From Siphonodentalium dalli (Eukaryota > Mollusca > Scaphopoda > Gadilida > Siphonodentaliidae): DNA of 64,000 nucleotides. The notes beneath the pieces were generated by a model that saw only the letters and a program-made list of their open reading frames with translations, searched no databases and was not told the DNA's origin. The first letter of the stretch is position 1. Each line of letters starts with the position of its first letter. Of the stretch, positions 33,515-44,885 are shown piece after piece. The translations under genes were made by a program, and so were the position numbers. The DNA lies in assembly GCA_032622095.1 (NCBI GenBank), contig CP136061.1, positions 194,314,369 to 194,378,368 of the forward strand, given 5' to 3'.

Positions 33515-36259
33515 GTAAGGTTATTAATAGAGCAGGTTTACGCTATCTGGCCTAATTGACCATTGTCCATTTTTATCTCAACTTGACAAGTCAAGCTTGA
33601 ACTATTTCCATTGGTTTGCGTCCATCCATAAACACCCTACAGGTCGCATCCCTCATCTGATCCTCACCAAACTTTATATGGATCTTCGGGGTGACCTCTA
33701 TATGGGAGCCATCGATATTTCCCAAATTATTTTAAAAAAACATGGCTGTGGCAGCCATTTTGGATTTCCAATTTGAATCCATCGGCACACCCTGCAGCGC
33801 ACAATCAAACCTGTTTACTTTCAAAATTGGAAATAGGGAGATTTGTCCTCAGAAATAGGGAGATTTAGTGAAAAATATGGATATTTTGTTCAGTATCATG
33901 GAAAAAACTTAATATTTTTCATTTAAATGTCATATAGACTGTTTGTTGCATTTGGTTTGCATCTGCCACAATTAACGGCCTTGACACTGATTACCGAGTG
34001 CCTCTAATTTCTAAAATCATTGGGAATAAAATTACGATTTTCCGGTTATGGATCACGTTTTATTTCGAATAAGGCAATTCAATGATTAAAACTATATTTG
34101 CACACTATAAAATGGTGCTCTCGGATAATTTTGTCGCCAAATATATTCAGTAACATCGGTGAATTTGACAGAATTGTTTGAGGTCCGTTCGATTCGCGTT
34201 CTGTTATTGCGTATATAAAACACGGAATACCACAAAGACTGAAACGGAATTAAACAAAACAAACAGTTTAAATCGGCAATATAATAATTTGAGTCGGCGG
34301 TTTTAAAGCAGTCGGTCGGGACTAGCAGAAACCAACACTTGATTAAGTGTGACCAAAAAAGGAAGCCTTTTTGTTTGATATATTATAATCCTTGTCTGGA
34401 CATTGAAGACCGCATTTACTTACTCAACGCTGTTAAACAAGAGAGTCAATGTTGTGTCAACATTTTGTCACAGTTTGACTCACAGGCGATATATTCCTAA
34501 TTGATTTGTAACACTAAAGCATGCATGGCTTATCGTTTGCTATAGCTGCAGGCTAATTTTTGGCTTCATCTTTTAAATCGGAAGATTTAGTTTCCCGATC
34601 GGGAGCACATGAGAAATGACACAAAATCGGGAGACTCCCGCCGAAATCGGGAAAGTAAACAGGTCTGCGCGCAATTATAGAACAAATGTTTTGAAAATTT
34701 ACAGGTTTGTTTAGGATCACCTGTAGATTGGAGCTATCAAATTTTAGCAATTTTTGATAAAAAACATGGACGCCAGCAGCCATCTTGAATTTAATCTTTG
34801 CATGACTAAATCCTTTGGCACACCCGACAGACCACATCCCTCATATGATCGCCACCAAACTTCAAATGGATCTTCAGTTGACCTCCAGATGGGAACCATC
34901 AATTATTTCCAAAATTAATTTGTTATAAAACATGATTGGATTTCAAATTTGAATCCATCGGCAAAACATGATTGGATTTCAAATTTGAATCCATCGGCAC
35001 ACCCGGCAGCCTACATTTATTTGTGAAATGTTTGAAATAAAAATAATTTCATCTACACAATACAAGCCCTTTACTGTAACTTTTTGACTTCTTTATCATT
35101 CTTTTCATTGAAAAAAAAATGAATTCCTTCCCAAGTTGAGTTACAGTGTCATTGACACTTTCATTAAAATTGTCAAGTAATTTGTTCGTTCATCACATTT
35201 TTTTTCACAATTTGGTTTCCGATCTGCCCATATTTCAATTTTCATCATGGGGATATCCCATCACCCATGGTGCAACCTCCTGTTAGTCTTGACAGCTGGG
35301 CTGCAGGATACCAATCCTGCTATTATTTGGCATTTGATTTATTGCATGGCCACCCATGACAAGTCACATGCTTTTCGTGAACTATTTTGTTTTGAAATAT
35401 TTGGGAAATATTAATCCCCTTCCATAAACATAAGATATCTGATTTGATAACTGAAATATTTGTCATCTGAAGGTGTTTATATATTTCATGGCACAGCTAG
35501 TTAATGATGACAGACATGTATAGTTCGGATCATTTGGTTGAGTGGCCTAAACACATGCTATCCCATGTGATAATAAGATAGTTTTCACCTATTCATTGTC
35601 ATAATTCCAATCCAGATTAATATTTTGCACAAGTGGATATATTCTGGTTTTATACCATGTAAAGTCTCTTTCCAATCATCTTCACTTTCAGTGAACAGTT
35701 ACACTGTTCCAGATTGATGATTTTGACTGCTGTAATAGGTATGGTTGAAGATAAGGGTTAAATATCTGACGATCGTGATTGGTTTCTCATCTCATATTGG
35801 CTAATGAATATTTAATTTGGCTAAGTTTTTTTACCAAAATATTTCAAGTCCAGTCACTAGCCACCTCTCCGAGTGTATAGACATACTGCATTGTAAATGG
35901 TTGACATAACAGAAGTGCCATTTGATGAGGGCATACATGTTCTAGACTATCACCATTTCTTATTAACCCTTTGAGTGCCAGGTCGATTTTTGTATCAACC
36001 CATATACCCTGTGCCAATGCATAGGTCGCCTCGCATATATAAGAGAATGCATTGGCCTTTTTTTTTCTTTTTTTTTTACAATTTTAATAATTTATTCTTA
36101 TATTATTTAACAGACTTATTTTGTAGGTTTAGGGCCGATGAGATCGGCCCCTGGCACTCAAAGGGTTAAACAATATTATTAATCTATGGAACCATTTTGT
36201 TTATTGGGGTCATTTTATCCGACATTAGTTACTCACCGATTTCAATTAATTTATTTCAG
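33515..36259 (+). other. UBE2N: UBE2N intron 4
   Basis: GT-AG intron ending TTTATTTCAG. It holds diverged single units of the 155-164-bp repeat (33640-33800 and 34735-35010, with AACATGG and AGCAGCCATCTTG) and a piggyBac-like short element (35963-36169). Nothing else is recognised. Confidence 0.8.
35963..36169. mobile_element. piggyBac-like short element, TTAA-flanked (207 bp)
   Basis: TTAACCCTTTGAGTGCCAGG is mirrored by CCTGGCACTCAAAGGGTTAA. TTAA at both outer edges and CCCTTTG-type ends are the piggyBac hallmarks. The centre holds a piece of the GTGCCAATGCAT fold-back family (CCTGTGCCAATGCATAGG and TAAGAGAATGCATTGGCC) and T-runs. There is no ORF. Confidence 0.88.
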
Positions 36260-36300
36260 CAAAAGACTGGACAAGAATATATGCATCTGGCAAGAAATGA
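36260..36300 (+). CDS. UBE2N: UBE2N (Ubc13), last coding exon with stop
   Basis: The exon completes Ala140 and encodes KDWTRIYASGKK followed by TGA at 36298-36300. It gives a total of 152 residues with the missing exon 1, equal to human Ubc13. The WTR-Y core is conserved, while the last residues differ from vertebrates, as is usual for this tail. Downstream, AATAAA at 36827-36832 is a possible polyadenylation signal, but it lies in the repeat that starts near 36706, so the true 3' end is uncertain. Confidence 0.95.
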
Positions 36301-36705
36301 CCAAATCTGATGTCTTTAAGGATAATTAGTGTGTAAAAGACATTCTATTTTATGATGACCTGCGGTAAATGTGGTTATGACTGGATGAGAGCGCTTGTCT
36401 CTACATACTCATGGCCAATGGCGTGATGACCTTGAATGCTGAAAGGATGTGCCATTCTAGCAGGTATATAGATGACAACCTGCCAGGCAAAAAAACATTT
36501 GTGACCGGTGTACATAAGGATGAATGAACCTAGTGCTTCGGTTTGCGCGAGATTGTTAGGATAAGAATGTTCATGTCCATAAATGATTTGTGTAACCTTG
36601 CCTGTTTATTTTTTATGTTGACTATTCTTTGTAATGTTGAGAATATTTATTTATTTCATGCTATTCCCAACATTGTCAATGTAGGTTGTCTGATATTAAC
36701 TCAAA
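36301..36705 (+). other. UBE2N: Probable UBE2N 3' untranslated region
   Basis: There is no ORF and no repeat family recognised before 36706. No clear AATAAA is present in this segment, so the transcript probably extends into the following repeat. Confidence 0.5.
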
Positions 36706-37150
36706 GGCCCACTTAATTTTTGAACCCTCAGATAATTTTATATAAAATATATGCCATATTATATACCATTTGAAAGAGGAAGTTCCAAAGCATTGTATTA
36801 TCAACTTATTCGGTCTAATAAACTGAGAGCATGTTGTTTTTTTTGAGATACTTGATTCTGTGTTTGGTGCTCAAGTTTCAATATTTTGAATGGAAGAGGA
36901 ATAACTCTATATCTCAAGATATAGAGTTATTCCCCTTCCAATGATAATACATTTTAGTTTGAATTATGTTGCATTCTAGGAAACATAACGGGGGAAATCT
37001 TTATATGATTTCAGCTGTTTTAGTTTCAAATTGTGATGAATTATAGTATTTTAATATATCATATTTTATGACATATATTGTTATTAAAACCGTATATCAA
37101 GGCACTATAAAAAAAATAATTGGTGACTCGAAAATTAAGTGGGCCTTTAA
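36706..37150. mobile_element. AAAGGCCCACTTAATTTT-ended element, about 440 bp
   Basis: AAAGGCCCACTTAATTTTTG near 36712 is mirrored by AAAATTAAGTGGGCCTTTAA at 37131-37150. The centre contains a perfect hairpin (AATAACTCTATATCT and AGATATAGAGTTATT, 36900-36936). A second copy starts at about 63820 and runs off the window. Confidence 0.75.
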
Positions 37151-37382
37151 CTTAAATGCAAGTGTTACCTGCAAAATGGGAATTCTGATTGGGTGATAGT
37201 CACTAGCAATTATATTTTCCAAATCACTGGCACTTCCTGCTGACTAGTGCACTAATTTTAATGTGAGACCTGTGCCATTACTAAGAGTAACTCAGGTGCA
37301 CTCCAGGCAGGTCGAGGCACTCAGTCGCGTGACTTAATCAATCTCTCCAATTCTCTGCTCAGCTACCGTCACTAGCAAATAT

Positions 37383-37621
37383 TTAACCCATTCTAGACTA
37401 AATGTATTTTCCCCACTGAGTTATAAAAGTATACATTGGAATGGTCTATTACTTTCCTGGAGGAGATTTTACGATAATCAAGCAGATACTACAAGCACAG
37501 AAGGAGTCTTATTTATTGGAGGGAAATGTTCTGATAATAGGTCGTTTGTTGAAGTTAAGATCTGAACATTTCCCTGAGGGATAACTACTCATCAATGAGT
37601 TTTTAGTATAGAAAGGGTTGA
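37383..37621. mobile_element. TTAA short element, CTAGACTAAATG family
   Basis: TTAACCCATTCTAGACTAAA is mirrored by TTTAGTATAGAAAGGGTTGA. The interior has TATAAAAGTATACATTGGAA, GGAGGGAAATGTTCTGATAA and GTTTGTTGAA. Other copies: 39281-39529 (inverse), 41870-42126, 56629-56817 (partial), 55583-55660 (partial) and 60903-63261 (interrupted). Confidence 0.75.
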
Positions 37622-38106
37622 CAGTTTATTGTGACACTAAATTTTGAATCAGTGAATCAGCACAGGTGATGATTTCAGAAAGAAACCGTAAGATAAATCA
37701 CTTGGTGGGGATTTAACAATTATTTAGAATATGTAACTCTGTGTAGACCTATTAAATTCCAATAAATTAAGACATTCCAGATTAAATGTCTGATGAAGTG
37801 AAATACATTTGATATAAATATAAATACACACCCTGGTTGGTTTTCACCAACTTAAAAAAAAAAAATTGTTGAATGCCATAATGTAAAGCTTTACACAATT
37901 CATTTCCTTTTCATAATTTAAATGAAATATGAAAATCTGTTCGACAAAAAAGATGTTGAGACCAATGTGAAGTTTTGACATGACAACTTCTTTTAACAAT
38001 ACTTAGGAGCTTGAACAAGATGTGTGACTTTACTCATGTTGGGAATAGTTTGGAAAGGTTTCTTCCATTCTTATATTAAAGCTGATTATAGATCATGAAG
38101 TAGGCT

Positions 38107-38551
38107 TTAAAGATGCATTATCCGAATTAACGCTCCCAAATTACTGTTTCTTTGGCTTCGGGGATAAAAAATATTTGATTCGATCAAAGCTCAGAGTGAT
38201 CCGATATCAATTTTTGAAGTTTGTTATTTCTCGAGATGTGCAATTATTTGTGGCCCAGAAAACAGCTGTCAAACCGACGGTCTTGGACAAAATTGTGGAT
38301 GAAGATGGATAACTCTAAAATCAAGTGGTAATATGGCCAAATTTCGTGATACTCAAGTGATAATATGGCCATATTTCGTTGAACAAAATGCTGATAAATA
38401 ACACGTTTTGGGAAAATTGATACCATAGTTGACAGTGGTTAGCATTATTTTGTTGCAATTAATCAATTCTGATAACTAACGCTTATTTTGAAGAAATGTT
38501 GTTGTATCTTGATGATATGGGACCGCCTGATCGGATTGAGTACCTTTAAAT
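38107..38551. mobile_element. GGTACTCAATCCGATTA palindromic element, diverged copy
   Basis: The left part (ATTACTGTTTCTTTGGCTTC, ATATTTGATTCGA) and the right end CGGATTGAGTACCTTTAA match the palindrome at 57197-57651. The arms are no longer symmetric and the left terminus is eroded. Confidence 0.65.
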
Positions 38552-39280
38552 TTTACATGACAATTGAAATAAATTTTCCTGAAATTTTGCAATTGCAAAA
38601 TAAATCATGAAAATCAACTTTCAAATATGATTGAATGTCTTGATTAACGCTTTGTTTCCTGAATGGATTGACCCATGTAATTCTTAATACCTTAGTCGTA
38701 TTTTAATTCGCACCGTATGATTTTTCGCTCAGTATTAAATTCGTAACCTCTGATGCATGAATTCAAAACTGACAAAAATATTCCGTAAAAATCATATATC
38801 CGATGGCATGAAGTTTATGCACTTTTATTAATTGTTCCTGCATGTAGATTTAAAGACCACTACAATATAACTGTACAACTTGCACAGAAAGAGACTGTTA
38901 AATATTTAGCTGTGAAGACATATATTGCTACTGCACTTGGTTCAACAATAATAATTATGATATTCGATAGTCATGGCATGATCTGCATCAAACTACGTAT
39001 ATTGACTGCAACTACCATCCGATATAGGCTGCTGACTTAAGAAATTCCATTTATATGTATATCGATAAATACACAAACCACTTTTGTTCGCTAGAATCTT
39101 TTAGTTGTACTAATTTTTGCTCAGTTTTAAATTTCGCATACTGACGGGTGCACGAAAAATAGTTGTGCATGAATTTAAATCCGATTTAAGGTAGTGTACA
39201 TCAGAATGTTCATTTCTTTTTGTCAGGATTAATGAATTCATTTGTAGGGGTGTTCAATAACGGAGCCTGAATTCACACAC

Positions 39281-39529
39281 TTAACCCTTTCTAAATTAGA
39301 TGACTAGTTCCCTTAGAAAATGTTCCGATAATAAGTTCAACAAACGGCCATATACTATTTGTTGAACTTATTATATGAACATTTCCCACCAATAAATAGA
39401 GAATCCTTCTGCACTTGTATTATTGTTTCGGATGTCTGTCGTCTGCTTAGATTTCCTGTACATCCCTCCAGATGAATAATAGACCATTCCATCATATACT
39501 TTTATAATTGAATTATAAGAAAGGGTTAA
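39281..39529. mobile_element. TTAA short element, inverse copy (249 bp)
   Basis: TTAACCCTTTCT at the left and AAGAAAGGGTTAA at the right, with the interior of the 37383 family in opposite orientation (ATGTTCCGATAATAAGTTC, AATAGACCATTCC). TTAA is present at both edges. Confidence 0.8.
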
Positions 39530-40008
39530 CCAGGGTTCGCCAATGGCAAAATTAATTCACATTTGGCAAAAAAATATTTCAATTGGCAAAAGTTTTGGCA
39601 AGTCACTTTTTAATCCCTCAAGAAAAGTTTAACAATATTGGTCAATCAATACCATTCATTTCAGGAAACTCTTACAGCATCATTATATTATTGGTGTTTT
39701 ATAAGGGTTAGGAAAAGTTAATACCTCTAATAAGATGCTGTTAATCTCACAGCATTAGTATCAACGGTTGGAAGGATTACTAGTATTTAGTGTGGTGGCT
39801 GTGTTTACATAGCTAATCCTCCTGTGATGTGCCCTTCTGATGAAGAAAACCCCCAACAGTCTTTCAAACCGCGCGTGTTGAAACAAAATACTTAAAGTTG
39901 CAGGTTGCTGAAAATGATAGCAAATGCTAAAATAATTTGGCAAAATATATTTTCATTTGGCAAATTATTTGGCAAAAGTAAATTTGATTCCAGCGCGGAC
40001 CCTGGGGT
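39530..40008. other. TTTGGCAAA-rich sequence, no gene recognised
   Basis: ATTTGGCAAA and related words recur at 39565-39600 and 39936-39977 on either side of a segment with no motif. This may be a decayed short element. A further GGCAATTT occurs near 16630. Confidence 0.35.
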
Positions 40009-40270
40009 TAACCCTTCCATGACTGGAGCTTCCTAATATTTTGCGAAAATCCCTGTGCCAATACATTCTCTTATATATGCGAGTCTCCCATATATGAGTC
40101 TCGCATATATAAGAGAATGCATTGGCCTAACAATATTACTTGGACCTTGTAAGCCATTGCAATCTCTTATATATGTGAAGCTCCCTATGGGAGACTCGCT
40201 ATATAGCAGAATGCACTGGCACTTGATCTTCAATGCTGCACCAGCGCAGTTCTCGTCAATAAGGCGCTGC
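40009..40270. mobile_element. GACTGGAGCTTCCT fold-back element
   Basis: It starts GGTTAACCCTTCCATGACTG, followed by GAGCTTCC, then CCAATACATTCTCTTATATA and multiple mirrored TATAAGAGAATGCATTGG blocks, and ends with GCACCAGCGCAG. It belongs to the family of 26757 and 60694. Confidence 0.65.
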
Positions 40271-41325
40271 ATCAGGGCAAATGAAACAGGCTGATACCTT
40301 GAAGGAATTCATTTAAACTATTTATTGATGTGATATAGATATCTCTCAGTATTTGCTCTGCAGTAAAGATATGCAACGTTTATTTTACAGAAAGGTCAAG
40401 GTCTTTATAGACGGCTGCATCGAAAATAAACCACTTTATCTCACTATTTCTATTGCCTACATAAAGCCTGCCTAATAAACGTTACATTTATTACATCAAT
40501 GTAGCTTTATTAGGTCAATGTAGCTTTACTAGGTTAGTACTACGGTTTTCCCACGTCATTAATGCTAATTAGTTTGCTTGACCTAATACATGTAAGGATG
40601 TCATCAAATTAATGAATGTAAAACAGGAAAATGACAGATTTACCTCACAAAATGCAAGTTTTGTGTGATGGATAAATAAAATATGTAGCTAATGTTGTTA
40701 CTTAAATTGTTTGTCTAATCAGGGGTTTTCCCAAATATTGGACTCTGCAGAGCCTTGCCCAATGGATGCTCAAATCCCCCATCATGCACATAAACCATTT
40801 AAGTGACGACACCAGCTACATATTCTATATTTATTATGCCTTTATAAACAAATGAATTTGAGTGTTTTATCTGTATTTTATTCACACAAATAGCTAGTTG
40901 TAGTCTCGAAATTGGGTTCTGTAAACATTATTTTGCTGTGATTGTGGCCCGGAAGAGATACACCTTTCTTTACTGAGTGAATCCTGCCATTCAACTTCAG
41001 ATATAAAAGATGAAATTTCAATGGTCTATACACTTGGACATGAATTTTTATAATAACAGTTCAGAAGACATAGGATTCCTATTTGGTTATTTGGAGGGAA
41101 TGTTCAGATAATTAGTTCTCAGCCTTAGAACTTATTTTCTAAACATTCTCCAAATGAACTACTCAATAATGAGTATTCAGTCATCAGTGGGATAACCACA
41201 GGAATCCCCCACTATCTTCGTAATAGAGTATAGCCTTAAAAGAAACAAACTAAACATTTAAATATTGAATATATAGGTAGACAACTCAGAAACTCAAGAA
41301 GATTTCGAAAATAGAATTCAAAATG
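40271..41325. other. No gene recognised
   Basis: AT-rich sequence. About 41020-41235 holds a diverged copy of the 37383-type short element (TATTTGGTTATTTGGAGGGA, ATGTTCAGATAATTAG). No exon is supported. Confidence 0.4.
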
Positions 41326-41766
41326 TTAAAGGTACTCAATCTGATTAAGCACCTCTCAATTACTATTTATTTGGCTTTGGGGTAAAAAATATTTGATTCG
41401 AGTCGAGGAACCCATCCATCAAAGCTTGAGTGATCAGATATCGATTTTTAAAACTTATTTTTCTCCACCTGGAATATATAGTGGCCCATTAAAAGTCGAT
41501 GAGAAGACCAAATAGCAGATGAAGATGGATAACTCCAAAATCAAGTGGCTTTTTTGTGTCAGATATTTGACAAACCGGCAAAATTTCTTTGTACAAAATG
41601 TTGATAATAAAAGGTTTTTGGGCAGGGCAATTTTATACTATAGTGGACTGTGGTTAGCATTATTTTTGGGCAATTAATTGATTCTGATAACTGAAGCAGC
41701 ATTTCAAAACAAAATAGTTGGAATCTGATGATATGGGGACCACCGAATTGGATTGAGTACCTTTAA
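41326..41766. mobile_element. GGTACTCAATCTGATTA element, TTAA-flanked (441 bp)
   Basis: TTAAAGGTACTCAATCTGAT at the left and ATTGGATTGAGTACCTTTAA at the right. Contains TTTGATTCGAGTCGAGGAAC and ACTCCAAAATCAAGTGGC. It is a diverged relative of the perfect palindrome at 57197-57651. Confidence 0.8.
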
Positions 41767-41869
41767 AAAAAATTAATACAATCTATTTTCATGTGTCACC
41801 TTTATGCATGGGAAAATTTCCAATCTGAAAAATGAGTGAGACTTCTATGTCTTCAATATGTTTGACCTG

Positions 41870-42126
41870 TTAACCCTTTCTACACTAAATGGATTTTCCC
41901 ACTCAGTTATAAAAGTATACATTGAAACAGTCTATTATTCATCAGGATGGGTTTTCAGGAAAAATAAGCAGATGACAGATATAACAACTGCAGAAGTTCT
42001 ATTTATTGGAGGGAAATGTTCAGATAATATGTTCAACAAACAACCTATGGTCATTTGTTGAACTTATTATCTGAGTATTTTTAAGGGAACTACTCATCAA
42101 TGAGAATTTAGTATAGAAATGGTTAT
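41870..42126. mobile_element. TTAA short element, CTACACTAAATG family
   Basis: TTAACCCTTTCTACACTAAA at the left and ATTTAGTATAGAAATGGTTA at the right, with the typical interior (ATAAAAGTATACATTGAAAC, GGAGGGAAATGTTCAGATAA). This copy shows the uninterrupted CAGTTATAAAAGTATAC site used to read the pogo-like insertion at 60945. Confidence 0.8.
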
Positions 42127-42212
42127 TTATTGTTAAGGATATCCTGGCATTCCTGGGGCCTGGTAAAAGTATTCTAGAAAATCCAGGAGTTTAAGCTGCT
42201 GCTCTCCTCAAC

Positions 42213-42666
42213 CAAGCCCGATTATAGTGTGCTTGCATTTGCAGAATGAGGTCCCCAGAGGGTGAATTTAGTGATGCTATCCTATCATAGTGGGCTAGCA
42301 TCACCAAATTCACCTTCTGGGGACCTCATTCTGATTAGGCCTCATCTGGAAAGTTTCTTTATTATCAAATTTCTTTTGAAACTTATTAACATAGATTCTA
42401 TTTCTTTTTGGTTTAGATTCTCTATATCCTCAAATTGGCAGACAACACATTGCATAAACGAGGTTACCAATGGGTGTACATCACAATATTCACCAGTTTG
42501 TAACTTTAATCTGAGTCTATGTCTCCTATAGCAAACGAGGCCATGCAGAATGAGGTCCCCAGAGGGTGAATTTGGTGATGCTAGCCCGCTATGCGAGATA
42601 GCGTCATTAAACTCACCCTCTGGGGACCTCATTCTGCAAATGAAAGGCACCATAAACTCAGACTTG
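42213..42666. mobile_element. Double-hairpin transposon, complete copy (454 bp)
   Basis: It starts CAAGCCCGATTATAGTGTGC and ends CATAAACTCAGACTTG, with the perfect 8-bp duplication TCCTCAAC at 42205-42212 and 42667-42674. Both terminal hairpins are present (42240-42335 and 42545-42640). The central segment is like that at 25465. Confidence 0.92.
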
Positions 42667-43067
42667 TCCTCAACGTCTTCCCAGCAGTATTTAGAAGTGA
42701 TGGAGGGCTACAATTATAATATCGTCGTCAGAAGGATAAAATTCATTAAAACTGAATGATTATTATTGAAACTAGAAGCTTTGTCTCAAACTTATGTTAT
42801 TGTGCTTAACATTGAGAGGAATATATGCAAAGTTGGGTAGATATGTATGTTATTCCTTCAATTTCATCTACCGTATCTCTGCATAACATGCCATGTTAAT
42901 GAAGGGGTGTGACACCCCATTGTTGATCGAACATTCTATTAAAATATCAAAATATGTCCAACAGATTTATTTTTCTCTCGTAATTCATATACTAAATGAA
43001 AAGTGCTTGAATATCAACCCACTCCTTAAAACCAACCAAATATCAACATAAAATTGACTAATATGAT

Positions 43068-43790
43068 TTTTATGTGTACCCATACGGTACCATGTATGGT
43101 ACACATAATGCAGACGTCCGGATCAAATATCCGTCGTTCATCCGTCTGTCTGTCCGTCCTTCTGTCTGTAGACACTTGCTATCCGACATGATTACTCAAA
43201 GTATTTTTTATCGGATCCTATTCAAATTTTTTATGTGCATGTTTATGATGACACACCCCTGACCTGTATAGTTTTTGGTATCGATCAGTTGATCGGTTTA
43301 GAAATTATTAACACATTACATCCACACATGGGCATGTGCTATCCGATGCTGTAACCGAAGTATTTTTTGCCCGATTGTGTTCGTATTTGATATGTAGGTT
43401 TATGATGACACACCCCTCACCTGTATAGTTTTTGGTATTGATTGGTTGATCGATTTAGAAAATAATTAACCCTTCACACACATGCTATCCAATGCAATAA
43501 GTTGAACATTCTTCTGATCTGCCTCATATTTCTTACCTAGGTTTTTCTTAGCATGTTCTTCATTTGTATTGTTTAATTAACTCTTTTCACTCTTGTTTTT
43601 ACTTAGAATTCACGCAAGCTGCTAGGACTCAAACATTTGTCATCTGATCGTCACAAAATTTGGTATATGAATTTCTCACCTCTAAATACAGATCAAGTTC
43701 AAATATGGGTTTGATCCGATATATTTTAACAGAGTTATGGTCCTTTATAATTCAAGTAATTAATACCCATTTGCCACTGCCAATTTGAAG
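43068..43790 (+). repeat. TATGGTA-palindrome-headed repeat, variant copy
   Basis: Head TGTGTACCCATACGGTACCA, microsatellite, GTAGACACTTGCTATCCGA, then units with GATGACACACCCC and CTGTATAGTTTTTGGTAT. The tail is shared with the end of the 8832 repeat (CATTTGTATTG to GAGTTATGGTCCTTTATAAT). Confidence 0.7.
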
Positions 43791-44237
43791 AGAACATATC
43801 ACACAGACCATGCGTGTTATTGGAATGAGATATTTATAGCTATGGACATTGGATAGTACATGCTGAGTCTGACCAGTGGTGTCTGGCAGGCCTTGTTTAT
43901 CATATGTCAAACTATAATTGATGACTCTCTGGTCCAGTTCTGTTTTCTGTGCAATATTAAGTTAACCCCTTTGTTGAAACAGGTTCATGACATTAGTTAT
44001 TATTATATGATCATAAGTTTCTTTCCCCAATTCCTATGTTAAAACGTAACGAAAAAATCGAGATATCTAACGATGTTCACCTCATTTAATGAAACAACAG
44101 GTTAATATCAGTTCTGAGTGATGTCAGAAATTCAGGGGTTAACATAACTTATTATCAGACCTGAAAATTTATCAGGTTTTCCAGCGACGTTCAATGTCAC
44201 AACGTCTTGTCCAATCAAAGCGCGTTTCATATAATAA

Positions 44238-44388
44238 AACAGTTATCGCATTGTTTCTTGGTTGACACGAGGAATTGTCAGCACTCGGAAGCCAAAATTC
44301 ACCTCGGCCTTGGTGAATATTGACTTCATCGGGTTGACAATTCCTCGTGTCAACCTCGAAACAATGCGATAACTGTATAATGTAAATT
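44238..44388. mobile_element. Hairpin element, about 150 bp
   Basis: ACAGTTATCGCATTGTTTC and TTGACACGAGGAATTGTCA are mirrored by TTGACAATTCCTCGTGTCAA and GAAACAATGCGATAACTGT. Confidence 0.82.
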
Positions 44389-44885
44389 CTATAAGACACA
44401 TATTGTAAAAGAATAAATTGGAATAGTCCATTGTTAATTTGTAGGGATGTTTTTTCAGACATTGCTGTTTACAGACACTGTTGTCTTATCTTAGAAAAAC
44501 ATTAATCCACACATTCCTTGGTTCCATGATATGATGTCATTGAAAATGATTAACCCTCTCCACACATCATATGGTTTTAATGCTTTTCCTTTGATCATTC
44601 TCCTATTCTATGTCCAGGTTGATGGTGATCCACTTTTGATTTGCATGGATTTGGGATTAAAATTAAACCGTTCCATAGACACATATTATGCGATAGACAG
44701 ATATAATATTATCCCTTTCACTTTGAGCCATGTTCAGTAAGGGTTTTAATAAATGACCAATTGAATATTCATCATTAGAGGAAATGTCTTATTTTGAAAT
44801 TCCCTCAATTGCATTTGGGCTCCAGGATAATATTAACGGTGCTGGTATTCTTGAGACTGACTTATTGTATGGGTTTCTAAATCCA

